Below are positions 10,564 to 21,029 of a DNA stretch of 64,000 nucleotides, in pieces. Source of the stretch: Symbiodinium kawagutii (Eukaryota > Sar > Dinophyceae > Suessiales > Symbiodiniaceae). The number at the start of each line of letters is the position of its first letter. The first letter of the stretch is position 1. The position numbers and the translations under genes were made by a program. The notes under the pieces were generated by a model. The model was not told where the DNA came from, did not search any database, and worked only from the letters and a program-made list of their open reading frames with translations. The DNA lies in NCBI GenBank assembly GCA_009767595.1, contig VSDK01022166.1, positions 394,265-458,264 of the forward strand. The letters are read 5' to 3'.

Positions 10564-11171
10564 CTGCTCCCGCAGATTGAGCACAAAGGGGTTCTGAACA
10601 GTGTTCATTGAAACCAGTCTCAACAAGCACGAACCAAGTTTCTTCATTTTCTTTTGGGTTCAAAATGCGCCCACTCTTTTGACTTGGTTGGATTTGTTTT
10701 TCCTTTGGAGTTGGTTGGTCTAGGTCCACCTCTTTTTTGTACTCCGTGCATGTTTAGGTGTCGCTTGCATTCAGTTCAGCAAGCCAAGATGATTTGTCGT
10801 TTTGAACATGCACAAAACTTGTATGCTAGTAGCTGCTGCCTCGCATACAAACACGTAGACACGTAGCCTTCTATTTATGTGTACTCAGCAGCTACTACTA
10901 TTTATCTTTATGACAGCGACATATATTGTCTTTTGCATATTTACACACACACACATATATCTATATATACATAGGTATGTATAACCGTATATGCCCATAC
11001 ACATAGAGTTGCATGTGTCAAAATGGTCTTCAGTGCAGTTGGTGCTTTATTTTCAGAAAGTATAGTGACACATTCCTTTCACTTCACCCACTGATCGGTT
11101 CTTATCTCAACGGCTGATTGTACGACCAATTCAAGTGGCCAGGCAAAGTGCCGGCTAGCATTTGCCTTCAG

Positions 11172-11408
11172 CATATGACCATGGGTCAGAATTTCCTGCG
11201 AACGTTTCACAAGAGAACATCTTTTTGCTGAGCTATTTTCAGCTTGCCAATATTGGCATCCTAGACCAAATGCCGCCCAGGATGCTGATTGCCCAAGCGC
11301 TGAAAATATCGCAGGCTTGTTTCTGCAGTGTTGGGCTGTTGACCACGTCTTCTAAATTGGTGCTGCTATGGTTGGTGCTGGATGGTGCTCAAACGTGCTC
11401 AGTAACCA
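11172..11408 (+). CDS. candidate exon, hydrophobic
   Basis: Acceptor TTGCCTTCAG, donor GTGAGA at 11409 (alternatively GTAACC at 11402). Reads YDHGSEFPANVSQENIFLLS, then hydrophobic stretches such as LVLLWLVLDG, perhaps a membrane segment. The stop-free frame runs 105 codons. Confidence 0.58.
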
Positions 11409-11552
11409 GTGAGAGCAGGAATATCCATATCCCAAAAGCGAATGCAAAGAGCAGACTTGGTACAATTGAGCTTTACTAAGGTTGTACAATGGGACCGTAG
11501 TAAAGCAAACATAGTAACCTTAGTAAAGCAATAGGGGTCCAACTTGGTACAG

Positions 11553-11722
11553 CGAAAGGTCTACGGCTGCACGCCTGTACGGCTGCACGGTCAGGGGTGG
11601 GCATCTTGGACTTACACGTGAAGCACCCCACGACTGGACAGATCTCTGGATGCTACAGCCCATGTAGCAAGCTGCTCGGCTCGGCCCTTCAGCCAGGTTG
11701 CTATGAAAGCAAACAGCAATGA
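11553..11722 (+). CDS. candidate terminal exon
   Basis: Acceptor CTTGGTACAG, then a frame of 55 codons including SGVGILDLHVKHPTTGQISG and YSPCSKLLGSALQ to TGA at 11720. Two other plus frames are partly open. Confidence 0.5.
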
Positions 11723-11952
11723 GCAGCAAACCCAAGATTTATGTATATGTATATATATATATATATATCTGGTGACCATTGAGAACAAATATAATGAACT
11801 GACATATATGTATATATATATATACATATGGGTCTATAGAGAAAAGTATACGATTGGGATGCCAGTATTTATAGCCAGAAACTCAAGCTATTGTCAACAA
11901 GCACGATGCATACATATACATACATAGAATATGTTGAACGAAGAAGTAGCAG

Positions 11953-12073
11953 GTATCGAACTGGTAAGGAATTAGACCGCCTCCTTTGTGCGGGATTTTG
12001 GAATCCGTGGACGTGGGTTATCGATTGGTATGGTGGGACGGATAGCCGAGTATTTTTCATAGCCGTCGGCTAG
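11953..12073 (+). CDS. candidate exon
   Basis: Acceptor AGTAGCAG. Reads YRTGKELDRLLCAGFWNPWT and VIDWYGGTDSRVFF to a stop. Unusually rich in Trp. It follows a TA-rich tract. Confidence 0.5.
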
Positions 12074-12347
12074 GTGGCCTGAGCGGGGTGGCGGCTGCTA
12101 TTTGGGCAGTTGAAGAGGGGACACACATCAAGCCTTGGAAGATTGGAGCATGAAAAGGCAAGGTGTGCCCTAGAACCCAATGGCAAGATCGAGGCAGTGT
12201 CAGGGATATGAAAATGATGGTGTTCTGTGGTTTTGCTTTAGAATTCACTGGCTGGGACCCAGAAACATTATACCATTTCCATCTTGATAACTTTGCAAAC
12301 ATGCAAAATTCTTACCAAGTTCCCTTTTCTCAACACAAACCTTCAAG

Positions 12348-12596
12348 TTGACACTTTGCCTTCAACAAGTCGGCGATGCAATGACACATCAGACATCCCT
12401 GCTTGCCTCTATCCTGCAGTTGTCCCGAGGCCTCGTCTGCCACTTGAAACGGCGGTATGTGGCTCGAGTTAATGTCTGGTCAAAGCCGCAACTGCCTCAG
12501 GCTGACTCTCCGAAGCTGGAACAACACTATTGCCTTTGGCCACATTCCACAGGTTGCTTGGTTGCTTGGTCAGTGGGTCGGTTCATAGTGGTCTAG
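12348..12596 (+). CDS. candidate exon
   Basis: Acceptor AACCTTCAAG, frame LTLCLQQVGDAMTHQTSLLA to ILQLSRGLVCHLKRR and beyond, 82 codons to TAG. Several internal GT sites could end it earlier. Upstream at 12241 a second good acceptor (TTTTGCTTTAG) precedes another open frame. Confidence 0.5.
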   Translation: MTLCLQQVGDAMTHQTSLLASILQLSRGLVCHLKRRYVARVNVWSKPQLPQADSPKLEQHYCLWPHSTGCLVAWSVGRFIVV

Positions 12597-12599
12597 ATA

Positions 12600-14080
12600 G
12601 TAGTGGATGTCCCATGTTACCTACATATTCTTCGGTTGGTTGGGCGTAGGGTGCTGTACTATCCTGTGTTGAAGCAGCTTGTTGTATAGTTATTGGGGAT
12701 TTTTGGATCAATTTCAGTCAATCTCACATGAAGAGCGAATACCTCTTATCCGGAAGGCCAAGAGTGTGCTCCTACAGTATGATGATTCGAATTCATAGTT
12801 TTTTGTTTGAATTCATTTTAATTAGAGTCCAACACTCTACCCGCTATGTAAAGAAAGTGATGCTGATCGTACGCATTTGCTGACGGTCGGTATCCTCAAA
12901 GGGTTTGCTTTGAGACTAAGCTGCAAATCAAGAAAAAAAACCATGTTAAAGACACAGGGCAACATCGCCATGCTGCTCATGGGATCAAGCACCCAGCAGG
13001 AATCCCGGACTAGCAAATTTCAGGGGCCCATCAGCAGCATGTCACGGCTATGAGCAGCATGTGCGCCCATGGTCGATCTTGTCGAACTGTTTGGGTGTGG
13101 GTCATAATGACATCTTTGGACGACGGGTAGTTGTGAACTTTCCAATTTGCTGACTCCTTGTACGACTTTCATTCAGGCACATGACTTTCCAACAGCCATT
13201 TACGAAGGCAGGATTTTATATGTTGACGTGATGCTAAGATAGGTGGACCGAATTCAGAATGAACATTTCCCTAGTGTTGGGGGGTATGCGTAGGTGATCT
13301 CCATTTGGGTACCGTGGGTCAAACTAGCAGTTTGATGCTTTTCCTATGACTCATGGTGGTTCAACCCACATCAACCTACTAGTTTAATGTAGGGTACCAC
13401 CTTCAAACGAAGAAAAAGTATCATTGAGCATTCTAAACTAAAATAAAATGATATTAAACACCATCAACCACTGATTATTCACAATTAAAGCTAATATGGA
13501 GCTAGTAGGTCTATAGTTACATATTAATTCACAATTCAACATTACAAATAGTATCAGCCTTAAAGAACCTAGTGACAACCACAGTAGTACTCGTAGTTCT
13601 TCAATCAAAGTGTTCCCAGTTATTAGTTGTCAGTACCAGGTGTAAACTATCTATCAGCAAAAGTAGTTGGTATTAATAAGTAATAGCTACATAAAGTCAT
13701 CTATATTTGCTACCTATGTTAGTACCACTTTGATATTGATATTAGTTATAGTCCTAATAGCAGTGCCTATAAACCGGTTCAAACTAGAATTATAGGTACT
13801 GTGGACTGCAACAGTTATCAGTAGCACCCATAGTACCAGTACTACTAGGACCAGTATAGTTATCAGTACCAGGTTTCCACCTTACCTTAATTTATTATGT
13901 AAAAGTGCCCGAAACAGTTTATATGATCTATTAATCCAGTTTTAAAACCGAACAGCAGATTCCAAGGTTCCCGGAACCAATGTCCACGGATATTTTTCCC
14001 CAACAGCAACACCTTGCTATGGGGTCTTCAGCCATAGTAAAGGTTTCGGAGCAGAGCGGAGCAGCACAAAACCCCATTCC
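12600..14080. other. non-coding; AT-rich with TACCAGTA/TAGTAC motifs
   Basis: No coding-like frame with splice signals. From 13.44 to 13.92 kb the sequence is a degenerate mix of GTACCAGT and AGTTATCAG motifs. Confidence 0.5.
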
Positions 14081-14088
14081 CCCAGGTT

Positions 14089-14990
14089 CCCAAATAGAGG
14101 TTCCCACGGTAAGGTTCCCAAACAGAGATTCCCAAGTGAAGGTTCCCAAGTAAAGGGTTCCAAACAAAGGTTCCCAAGTAGAGGTTTCCAACTAAAGGTT
14201 CCCGAGTAAAGGTTCCCAAATAGAGGTTTGCACAAAAAAGGTTTCCAAGTAAAGGTCCCAAATAGAATTTGCAAGTAAAGGTTCCCAAGTAAAAGTTGCA
14301 ATGTAAAGGTTTCCAAATAAAGGTTCCCAAATAGAGGTTCGCGCATCAAAGTTTCCAAGTAAATGTTCCCAAATAAAGGTCCCCCAATAGAGGTTCGCAC
14401 ACAAAAGTTTCTCCAAGTCAAGGTTCCAAATATTGGTTTCCAAGTAAAGGTTCCCAGGTACAGGTTTCAAGTCAAAGTTCCCAAATAGAGGTTCGCCCAT
14501 GAAGGTTTCCAAGTTGAGGTTCCCAAATAGAGGTTTCCAAGTAAAGGTTCCAAGTTGAGGTTCCCAAATAGAAGTTCCCAAGTCAAGGTTCCCAAGTAAA
14601 GGTTACCAAGTAAAGGTTCCCAAGAAAAGGTTCCCAAATAGAGGTTCCCAAATGAGAGGTTTTTCCAAATAAAGGTCGCCAAGGTAACGCTTTCAAAGAA
14701 AGGTTTCCAAGTAAAGGTCCCGAATAGAGGTTTCCAAGAAAAGGTTCCAAGTTAAGGTTCCCAAAAAGAGGTTCCCAAGTAAAGGTTCCCAAGTAACGGT
14801 TCCCAAGTAAAATTTCCCAAATAGAGGTTCGCACATAAAGGATTCCACGTAAGGGCCCCAAACAGAGGTTTCCAAGCAAAGGTGCCAAGCTGAGGTTCCC
14901 AAATAGAGGTTTCCAAGTGAAAGTTCCCCAGTAAAGATTGCCAAGTAAAGGTTCCCAAGTAAAGGTTTCCAAATAGAGGTTCGCAAGTCT
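14089..14990. repeat. 14-bp minisatellite, block 1
   Basis: Tandem and degenerate copies of GGTTCCCAAGTAAA and variants (GGTTCCCAAATAGA, GGTTTCCAAGTAAA). The unit has no stop on the minus strand and 14 is not a multiple of 3, so all three minus frames stay open and give the same 14-residue peptide period. These open frames are by-products of the repeat. Confidence 0.92.
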
Positions 14991-15125
14991 TTAAGTTTTC
15001 AAGCTTAGGAGGACTTTGGTGGAGTGACATGCTGTGAGTGAATTGACAGGGGCTGGTTTGTTTTTTTGCGGCTCAAAATTTGACTTCGTCAAACTGAAGA
15101 TTGCTGCTGAAATGGAGGCAGGTAG

Positions 15126-15383
15126 ATGGAACCGTCTGAGTTGAGTCAATGGGCAATGGCTCGTTGTGGCTGGCTGCGCGGCGCTGAAGGAACGCCTCTT
15201 TTTGGGTCATCAAGAATCATGACAGTGATTGATTCTAGGCGTACATCGGACCTCTGGATGTTGATCCTATGTGATTTTGGATATATTGGACGCTGGATGT
15301 CCAGAGGACCTTTGTGTTTTTTCTTTGCGAGATATGAAGGTTTCCTCTTGATCATTGCAGAAGCAGCTGAGCTTGATTGCTAG
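15126..15383 (+). CDS. open frame between the two minisatellite blocks
   Basis: 85 codons from ATG (MEPSELSQWAMARCGWLRGA; LILCDFGYIGRW) to TAG. Unique sequence, but the minus strand is also open and codon bias is weak. Possibly an exon or a unique insert between repeat blocks. Confidence 0.28.
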   Translation: MEPSELSQWAMARCGWLRGAEGTPLFGSSRIMTVIDSRRTSDLWMLILCDFGYIGRWMSRGPLCFFFARYEGFLLIIAEAAELDC

Positions 15384-15432
15384 CCGAGTGATTGTCTCAA
15401 GACGGGTTTTGCAGACATTTGATGTTTGCACC

Positions 15433-15960
15433 CATTCCCCCAGGTTCCCAAAGGCCCAAATAGAGGTTCCCAAGGCAAGGTTCCCAAATAGAGGTTTAGA
15501 GGTTCCCAAGTAAAGGGTTCCAAGTAAAGGTTCCCAAGAAAAGGTTTCCAAGTAAAGGTTCCCAAATAGAGGTTCCCAAGGGAAGGTTCCCAAAGAGAGG
15601 ACACATTCCCTTAGGTTGCCAAATAGGGGTTCCCAAGTCCAGGTTCCCAAGTACAGGGTTCCAAGTAAAGGTTCCCAAGTAAAGGTTCCCAAGTAAAGGT
15701 TCCCAAGTAAAGGTTCCCAAATAGAGGTTTGCAGATAGAGGTTCCGAAGTAAAGGGTTCCAAGTAAAGGGTAAAGGTTCCCAAGTGAAGGTTCCCAAGTA
15801 AAGGTTCGCAAATAAAGGTTTGCGCATAAAGGTTCCCAAGTAAAGGTCCCAAATAGAGGTTTCCAAGTAAAGGTTACAAGTTAAGTTTTTCAAATAGAGG
15901 TTTGCAAGGTAAGGTTCCCAAGTCCAGGTTCCCAACTAAAGGTTGCAATGTAAAGGTTTT
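15433..15960. repeat. 14-bp minisatellite, block 2
   Basis: Same unit as block 1, with several nearly perfect copies of GGTTCCCAAGTAAA at 15660-15720. A short version of the same CCCATTCCCCCAGGTTCCC edge starts both blocks (14079 and 15430), so the blocks are probably duplicates of one array. Confidence 0.92.
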
Positions 15961-15974
15961 CAAATGTCTCGCGT

Positions 15975-16241
15975 TTGATGACATCTGATTTGGTCAGACT
16001 TCCTTTGTCATCCCTGGCTGAACAGCAGAGTAGCCTGATGCAGTTCGTTGCCCCTCAAGCTGAACACCAACAGAAGCTGCTGATACGCGGAAAAAACGCC
16101 GATGTGCATGATTATAACAAACCAACGGAGGGGAGGGGAGGACAGAACGAAAATTGCACGCACTGCTTTTTTGCTGTTGGGGATATTCTTTGGGCTTATT
16201 TTTCGGAAGATGGTTGTACTACACTCGCTTCTAGAGATTGA
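15975..16241 (+). CDS. candidate exon directly after the minisatellite
   Basis: Open frame including LPLSSLAEQQSSLMQFVAPQ and HQQKLLIRGKNADVHD. Acceptor ATTTGGTCAG at 15991-16000 is a plausible start. The tail after residue 45 looks less coding-like. Confidence 0.38.
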   Translation: MMTSDLVRLPLSSLAEQQSSLMQFVAPQAEHQQKLLIRGKNADVHDYNKPTEGRGGQNENCTHCFFAVGDILWAYFSEDGCTTLASRD

Positions 16242-16430
16242 AACCCAAAAGCATCCTGCTGTTGGGAATTGGTACTTAAACCTAGAATCATATCAAGTGT
16301 ATGAGTACCCCTAAATTTTACAGTTCAAACTATGGTAGTATTAACTAAACTAATAAAAAGCCTGTGTCAATTATGCTAACTATATAAAGTATATTAGTAC
16401 CTATACGTTTTTTAGTTCGTCAAAAGTAAC

Positions 16431-16841
16431 TTGATAGGTACCGCAGAGAACGGGGTAGAGCTCGCGCGAAAGCAGGTGCAAATGGTGAAAAAGGGCAAGA
16501 ACAAGCCTAAGAACAAGGTCAAGAACAAACCTAAGAACAAGGTCAAGAACAAGGTCAGGAGGGCCGTGAAGGCAAACAAAGAGAAAGATGCGTGCGAGAG
16601 GTTTTTTGAAAAAGTTGCAGCTGAATGTAATGGACTGGAGTTCTTGATGGGGCAGGTAGAGCAGCTGGATGACAATCGATGGCCTATTGCATCTTTAATT
16701 TCAAGGCCAGACATTCAAGCTGGCGTGGCCTGTGCCGGGCTGCTGTGCCCAGTGCCAAGGTCCTTCCATGAAGACAGGCGGCTTTGTTGTTGCCGAAATT
16801 TCCTGTGCCAGGCGGACGGAAAAAGGGAGTTTGGGTGCTAG
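16431..16841 (+). CDS. candidate Lys/Asn-rich coding segment
   Basis: 136 codons open. Residues about 20-45 are a basic repeat (KNKPKNKVKNKPKNKVKNKV), then helical sequence KDACERFFEKVAAECNGLEF. A GTAGAG at 16656 could be a donor; after it another frame (TGGFVVAEISCARR) looks better. It may be a nucleic-acid-binding tail. Confidence 0.48.
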   Translation: MIGTAENGVELARKQVQMVKKGKNKPKNKVKNKPKNKVKNKVRRAVKANKEKDACERFFEKVAAECNGLEFLMGQVEQLDDNRWPIASLISRPDIQAGVACAGLLCPVPRSFHEDRRLCCCRNFLCQADGKREFGC

Positions 16842-17003
16842 ACAGTCGGCGCGGCTGTGGGCTCAGATATTTTTAAAAGGATTACATGCCATGCCATACC
16901 TTGCAACCAGATCCTGTTCTGAGCCATGTGGTCCTCACTATTGGCGCCTCCAGGCTTGAGATGAGAATCCTGCAATTCAGAAGTTGCTCCTCGACAGGAG
17001 GAA

Positions 17004-17225
17004 ATGCTGGTGCACATTTCTGAAGAGTTGCGGAACGCCCAACGATCCTGCTCATATCACGAAAGATCTCTGAAGAGTTTCGGAGCGCAAAAATCATATC
17101 GCGGAGATTTCGGAAATCTCAGCCAGACTGATTCTGCTAAGGCTTACAGGCTTGGCGGTCAAGGCAGGTTTTTGATTTTCCTTGGATGCCCATCAAAAAT
17201 CATGGAAGCGCATTGGGGAATTTGA
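17004..17225 (+). CDS. possible coding segment
   Basis: Plus frame LVHISEELRNAQRSCSYHER followed by SLKSFGAQKSYRGDFGN, 74 codons. The minus strand is equally open (NSSEIFRDMSRIVGR). Strand not decided. Confidence 0.3.
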   Translation: MLVHISEELRNAQRSCSYHERSLKSFGAQKSYRGDFGNLSQTDSAKAYRLGGQGRFLIFLGCPSKIMEAHWGI

Positions 17226-17272
17226 AAAAATGATGACAAAGAACGTGCAGGAATAAATTTGAGTCCCCACAG

Positions 17273-17456
17273 CTCCAGATTTATTGGTGTTCAGGTCCAA
17301 GAAACATCCGATCAATACCAGACAATGTGGAGAGGGAGGTGCCAGCGCCAGAATGATGGAAGAGCTGCATTTCTGCCGCCAAAGATGGTTCTGACAGCCC
17401 ACGGGCAGCAGGAGCCGGACACTCGAATCAGGGAAATTTTAGGATGCGCAAATTGA
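17273..17456 (+). CDS. possible exon
   Basis: Acceptor GAGTCCCCACAG, frame SSRFIGVQVQETSDQYQTMW to a stop at 17454. Minus frames are also open. Confidence 0.33.
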
Positions 17457-17585
17457 TACGTATTAGGCTGTAGGCTTGTGCATATTTGATATGTGTAGAA
17501 GTTGCGCGTCCACGCCGCAGCTGTGGTCCAACAGCCAAAGACGCAGGACTTTTCGGGTCGCGCCATGTCACAACTAATCCCCTAG

Positions 17586-17666
17586 GCTCTGATCTGCTGC
17601 GCGCCAGGACAATCAAGCACAGCGACCGGCGCTGACGCCGCGGCAAGCCCAAACAGACGGCGTTGA
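17586..17666 (+). CDS. candidate short exon
   Basis: Acceptor TAATCCCCTAG followed by G. The frame ALICCAPGQSSTATGADAAA is very GC-rich at third positions and ends at TGA 17664. Confidence 0.45.
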   Translation, partial: ALICCAPGQSSTATGADAAASPNRRR

Positions 17667-17684
17667 ATCAAGAGAATGCGCCAG

Positions 17685-17816
17685 GCAAATGTTATGATGT
17701 AAGCTGCTGGCACTGGGTCGAATGCGTCATTAGCGCCATGGGCGCATCTGATGATGATGATAGCGCTGCTGAACTCATCGAGCTCTTGAGCTGCCAGCGC
17801 CCCGTTTCTTGTCCAG
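17685..17816 (+). CDS. candidate exon
   Basis: Acceptor AATGCGCCAG, donor GTCATG at 17817. Reads YDVSCWHWVECVISAMGASD, DDDSAAELIELLSCQRP. Strong codon bias. Confidence 0.52.
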
Positions 17817-18113
17817 GTCATGCACATGGCAAATATGCGCACTTCTCTTTGTTAGTTTTCCATTCTTAATTTTTCCTCAAGCTTGTCCTGCTTTGTATTA
17901 TTTTCAGAAATAGATGTCTATTTCCAGCACCCTTGTAAAAGAGGGGAAAGAAATCTCTAGGTAGCCTTTCCTGTTCTTCCCTTCCTCCCTTTCGCCTGTT
18001 GGTTCGTGTTTGTTTGGTCCGTTGTGTTTGCTCCTCTGACCGGTGTCGTGTTGGTTTAAGCTGAAGTTTTGTGACCTATTTGTCAACGAAAAAAATTTTT
18101 GTGCGGTGCGTCA

Positions 18114-18224
18114 ATGAAATGCATGGACTTGGCCGGACATGCGTTTACTCAGGAGGGCTACTTGGTGGAGATCGCGGATGCGAACCCCTCACTGGGGATG
18201 ACATGCTTTTCGCATATATATTAG
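18114..18224 (+). CDS. candidate exon or small ORF
   Basis: ATG at 18114 opens MKCMDLAGHAFTQEGYLVEI then ADANPSLGMTC to TAG. An internal acceptor TTTACTCAG before 18153 fits a shorter exon. Another plus frame is open too. Confidence 0.45.
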   Translation: MKCMDLAGHAFTQEGYLVEIADANPSLGMTCFSHIY

Positions 18225-18229
18225 TTACA

Positions 18230-19560
18230 ATTACTTAAAAACTGATTCTGGTAGTATTAGTAGATTATATTAGATATGTTTTTAACTAGTATAATTAATG
18301 TTTTCTTATTGTTTGATCATTGTTATTGTTAATTGTTTGCATGTTATTGATTACTATTTTTTTGTTATAATTTGTCTTCCTTGTCATGAATCATGATTTT
18401 TTATTGTTGCGATTTTTGATTTATATATTTTTCATTTTCGTTTTCATTATGATTTTATTAGACTTTTTTGATGATGATAATAATCACAACAATTACTATT
18501 TTTGTTATTGTCATTTCTACAATATCTTTTTCTATGTTTTGGTTTTTGATAAAAATAGTTTGTTTAGATTTTAAAAACACCAATAATGAATGAAATTGAT
18601 CATTAGTGGTTTTGATTATTATCGCGTTTTTGTTTTATAATCGCTCTTTTGTTGATCATTTCAATAAACAATATTATTTGCATTTTCATTATTATTGTTT
18701 TTATCAAAAATATTCTTCTTCTTTTTCTTCTCTCTACTATTGTTTTCGTTTTTCATATCCTTCCTATTTTGATTACAATTACTTTTAATCTTTTTTCGCT
18801 CATTCCTATTATTGTTTTTTAAGATGATTATCATCATTATTCGTATTATTATTGCTACTATTATCAAACATATTTTCTTTTCTATTAATGTTATTGTTGC
18901 CTTTTTGTTTTTTCAAAAACTATCATTAGATTTTTGGACTTATTTTCAGTATTGCTTTTCTATACGGTCATAATTATTTTTGACATTACGATTATCAGTT
19001 TTATTGTTATCATTGTTTTGATTCTTATTAATATCATTATTATTGTTATTCTTGTTTTGTCTTTCTTATTGCTATTATTCGTGTCCTTCTTCGTATTGAT
19101 TTTGAATTTGAAAATTATTACTCATATCACTATTTTGATTTTTTTGAACATTGTCAGTTTTATGATAGTTTTTGAAATATTGCTACTATTTTGATGAAAA
19201 TTGATATTGTTAGATTACTATTACTATATTGGATTTATTTTTTCTTTTTCGTTTTGCTATTGCAACACTGTTTTTTATTTCTATTATTTTTAAAACTTTT
19301 CTTTTGACTATTATCATTTTCACCATAATGATTATAACTATTCGTGTTTTGATATTGTGGTTTTTATTTTGAATATTATTGTTGTTTTTTGTGTATTTAT
19401 TTTTATTATTATAATTCTTTTCTGTATCTTTTTGATCATTAACATTATGATTAGTATGATGATTATTATTGAAATAGTAATCGTTGTTATTGGTACTCAT
19501 ATTGATGATATCAATATCACGAAGAACTATGGGTGGTTTTAGGTTCACTTTTTAGTAATA
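18230..19560. other. T-rich, strand-asymmetric low-complexity region
   Basis: About 1.3 kb dominated by ATT, GTT and TTT on the plus strand with little A/G clustering; complementary frames are Asn/Lys-rich. No exon-like frame. The block has abrupt edges and is unlike the rest of the window. Confidence 0.75.
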
Positions 19561-19770
19561 CTATGACTATCCGTGATATTGTCAATGGCAATACCTGGCA
19601 AAAATATTATTAGCAATACTAATACTATTAATAGTAATACCATTGGTAACTTATTACTACCACACTAACTATTATTTGATTACTATTACTAATTACAGTA
19701 ATGGTATGTTAAATTAGTAATACCTGGCTGGTAATTTCTAATGTCAATCCCTGGCTTCAAAACTCGCCAG

Positions 19771-19890
19771 GACGTGGCCGCTGCGCCCTTCTGCTGCCCG
19801 ACGCCCCCCGAGTCGCCCAGCGCGTGCCGCACGGGACCCGTGAAGGCCACGCAGTATGTGCAGGAGCCCATGGGAGCCGCCGGGGCGTAG
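19771..19890 (+). CDS. candidate GC-rich exon
   Basis: Acceptor ACTCGCCAG followed by G. Reads DVAAAPFCCPTPPESPSACR and TGPVKATQYVQEPMG to TAG at 19888, or to a possible GC donor at 19885. A clear GC island in AT-rich surroundings. The minus strand is open but lacks a good acceptor. Confidence 0.52.
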   Translation, partial: DVAAAPFCCPTPPESPSACRTGPVKATQYVQEPMGAAGA

Positions 19891-20223
19891 GGGGATGGGT
19901 GGATGGGTGGAGTCAGCATGGCTAGAACCAGGGTTAAGCATGGCTAATAGTGGTTGATGATGGTCAAAAATGATGGGTTGATAGCAATGGTTGCCTGTTG
20001 ATGGTTGATGATATGGTGATGTCCATTATGATGCTGTTCGGTGCGAAATGTTGATATAAAACGGTTTGGCAATTGTAAATAGTGGCCAAGAACAGTGGTT
20101 AACAATCAGACTGGTCCAATAGTGGTCATTGTGATGAAAATTGATTGATGGAGAATTGAGATGAATTTTGGCAAAATTGATGGTTAAGTCATGGTTCGTG
20201 CATGTTCATGGTGATCACCAGGG

Positions 20224-20439
20224 ATGGGCCGTTGGCTGGTGCATGATTCAGAGCGCACATGTTTTGGTCATGTTGGTTACTGGATGTCATTGTCGGTAGA
20301 TCCAGCTGTCGATCAAGCCTCTATAGGGGGTGAAGCACCCATGGCACACAGGGTTTGGGTCAAGGGTCTTCCATTGACCATGGATCAGCAAGAACGAGAA
20401 CAGGATGTAGTCCCCGCAAAATATAAGGATGTTGGGTGA
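20224..20439 (+). CDS. candidate exon
   Basis: 71 codons open: MGRWLVHDSERTCFGHVGYW, SVDPAVDQASIGGEAPM, LPLTMDQQEREQDVVP. It begins beside GATCACCAG. Coding-like throughout. Confidence 0.5.
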   Translation: MGRWLVHDSERTCFGHVGYWMSLSVDPAVDQASIGGEAPMAHRVWVKGLPLTMDQQEREQDVVPAKYKDVG

Positions 20440-20544
20440 GCCGGTTGGTTATTGTGTTGGTTGGGCACTGCTGGTGGGTTGGATCGCTATTTTCCCGGTT
20501 GGGTGGTTGCTTCCCATACGCTGCTTCTCTTCTTGGGTTGAACC

Positions 20545-20546
<2 letters not shown>

Positions 20547-20596
<50 letters not shown>
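20547..20596. repeat. (ATG)n microsatellite
   Basis: About 17 uninterrupted ATG/GAT triplets; source of poly-Met, poly-His and poly-Ile frames. Confidence 0.95.
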
Positions 20597-20600
<4 letters not shown>

Positions 20601-20886
20601 GGAGAAGGGTTCTGATGATGACCAACATGATTGATGGCTGAGGATGCATGATTGCTGATCGATATGTAGTTGACCTTGGCTAGCCCAGCCAGTAGATAAC
20701 AATGATCAATGTTATCCCGCACGCACACACACAGTGTGGACACAGTTGATACTATCAAAACATAACAGGCTATGTAACCAAAAACCACTTGGTTATCAGC
20801 ATCAAATCGTACGGATTATTGTTTCCGTTTGTCTTGCAAAGTATCGCATCACTTCTGATGGGGCGGACACTTTCCATACAATTTAG

Positions 20887-20945
20887 CTTCCCCGGATGAT
20901 TGTTTGGACACTGGTTCATCCTGATGCCACCAGTCACCTGTTGAA
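20887..20945 (+). CDS. candidate internal exon
   Basis: Acceptor CAATTTAG, perfect donor GTGAGT at 20946. The 59 nt read LPRMIVWTLVHPDATSHLLK. Its end phase (two bases) joins exactly to the next exon, whose first base completes the codon. Confidence 0.68.
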
Positions 20946-21029
20946 GTGAGTGCTATTGTGAATATCTATGAATATCTACCAAAGCATCGCTGCTGTGCTA
21001 GAGGATAGAGTTTTGGCAAAGTGATTTAG

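Noticed and set aside
12071-12110. GTGGCCTGAGCGGGGTGGCGG as a tRNA start
   Set aside because: No TTC-loop or cloverleaf follows.
14017-14986. Long minus-strand ORFs with GNLYLGTFTWEP repeats (also 15267-15935)
   Set aside because: They follow from the 14-bp minisatellite having no stop on that strand; all three frames give the same peptide, with no splice or codon signal.
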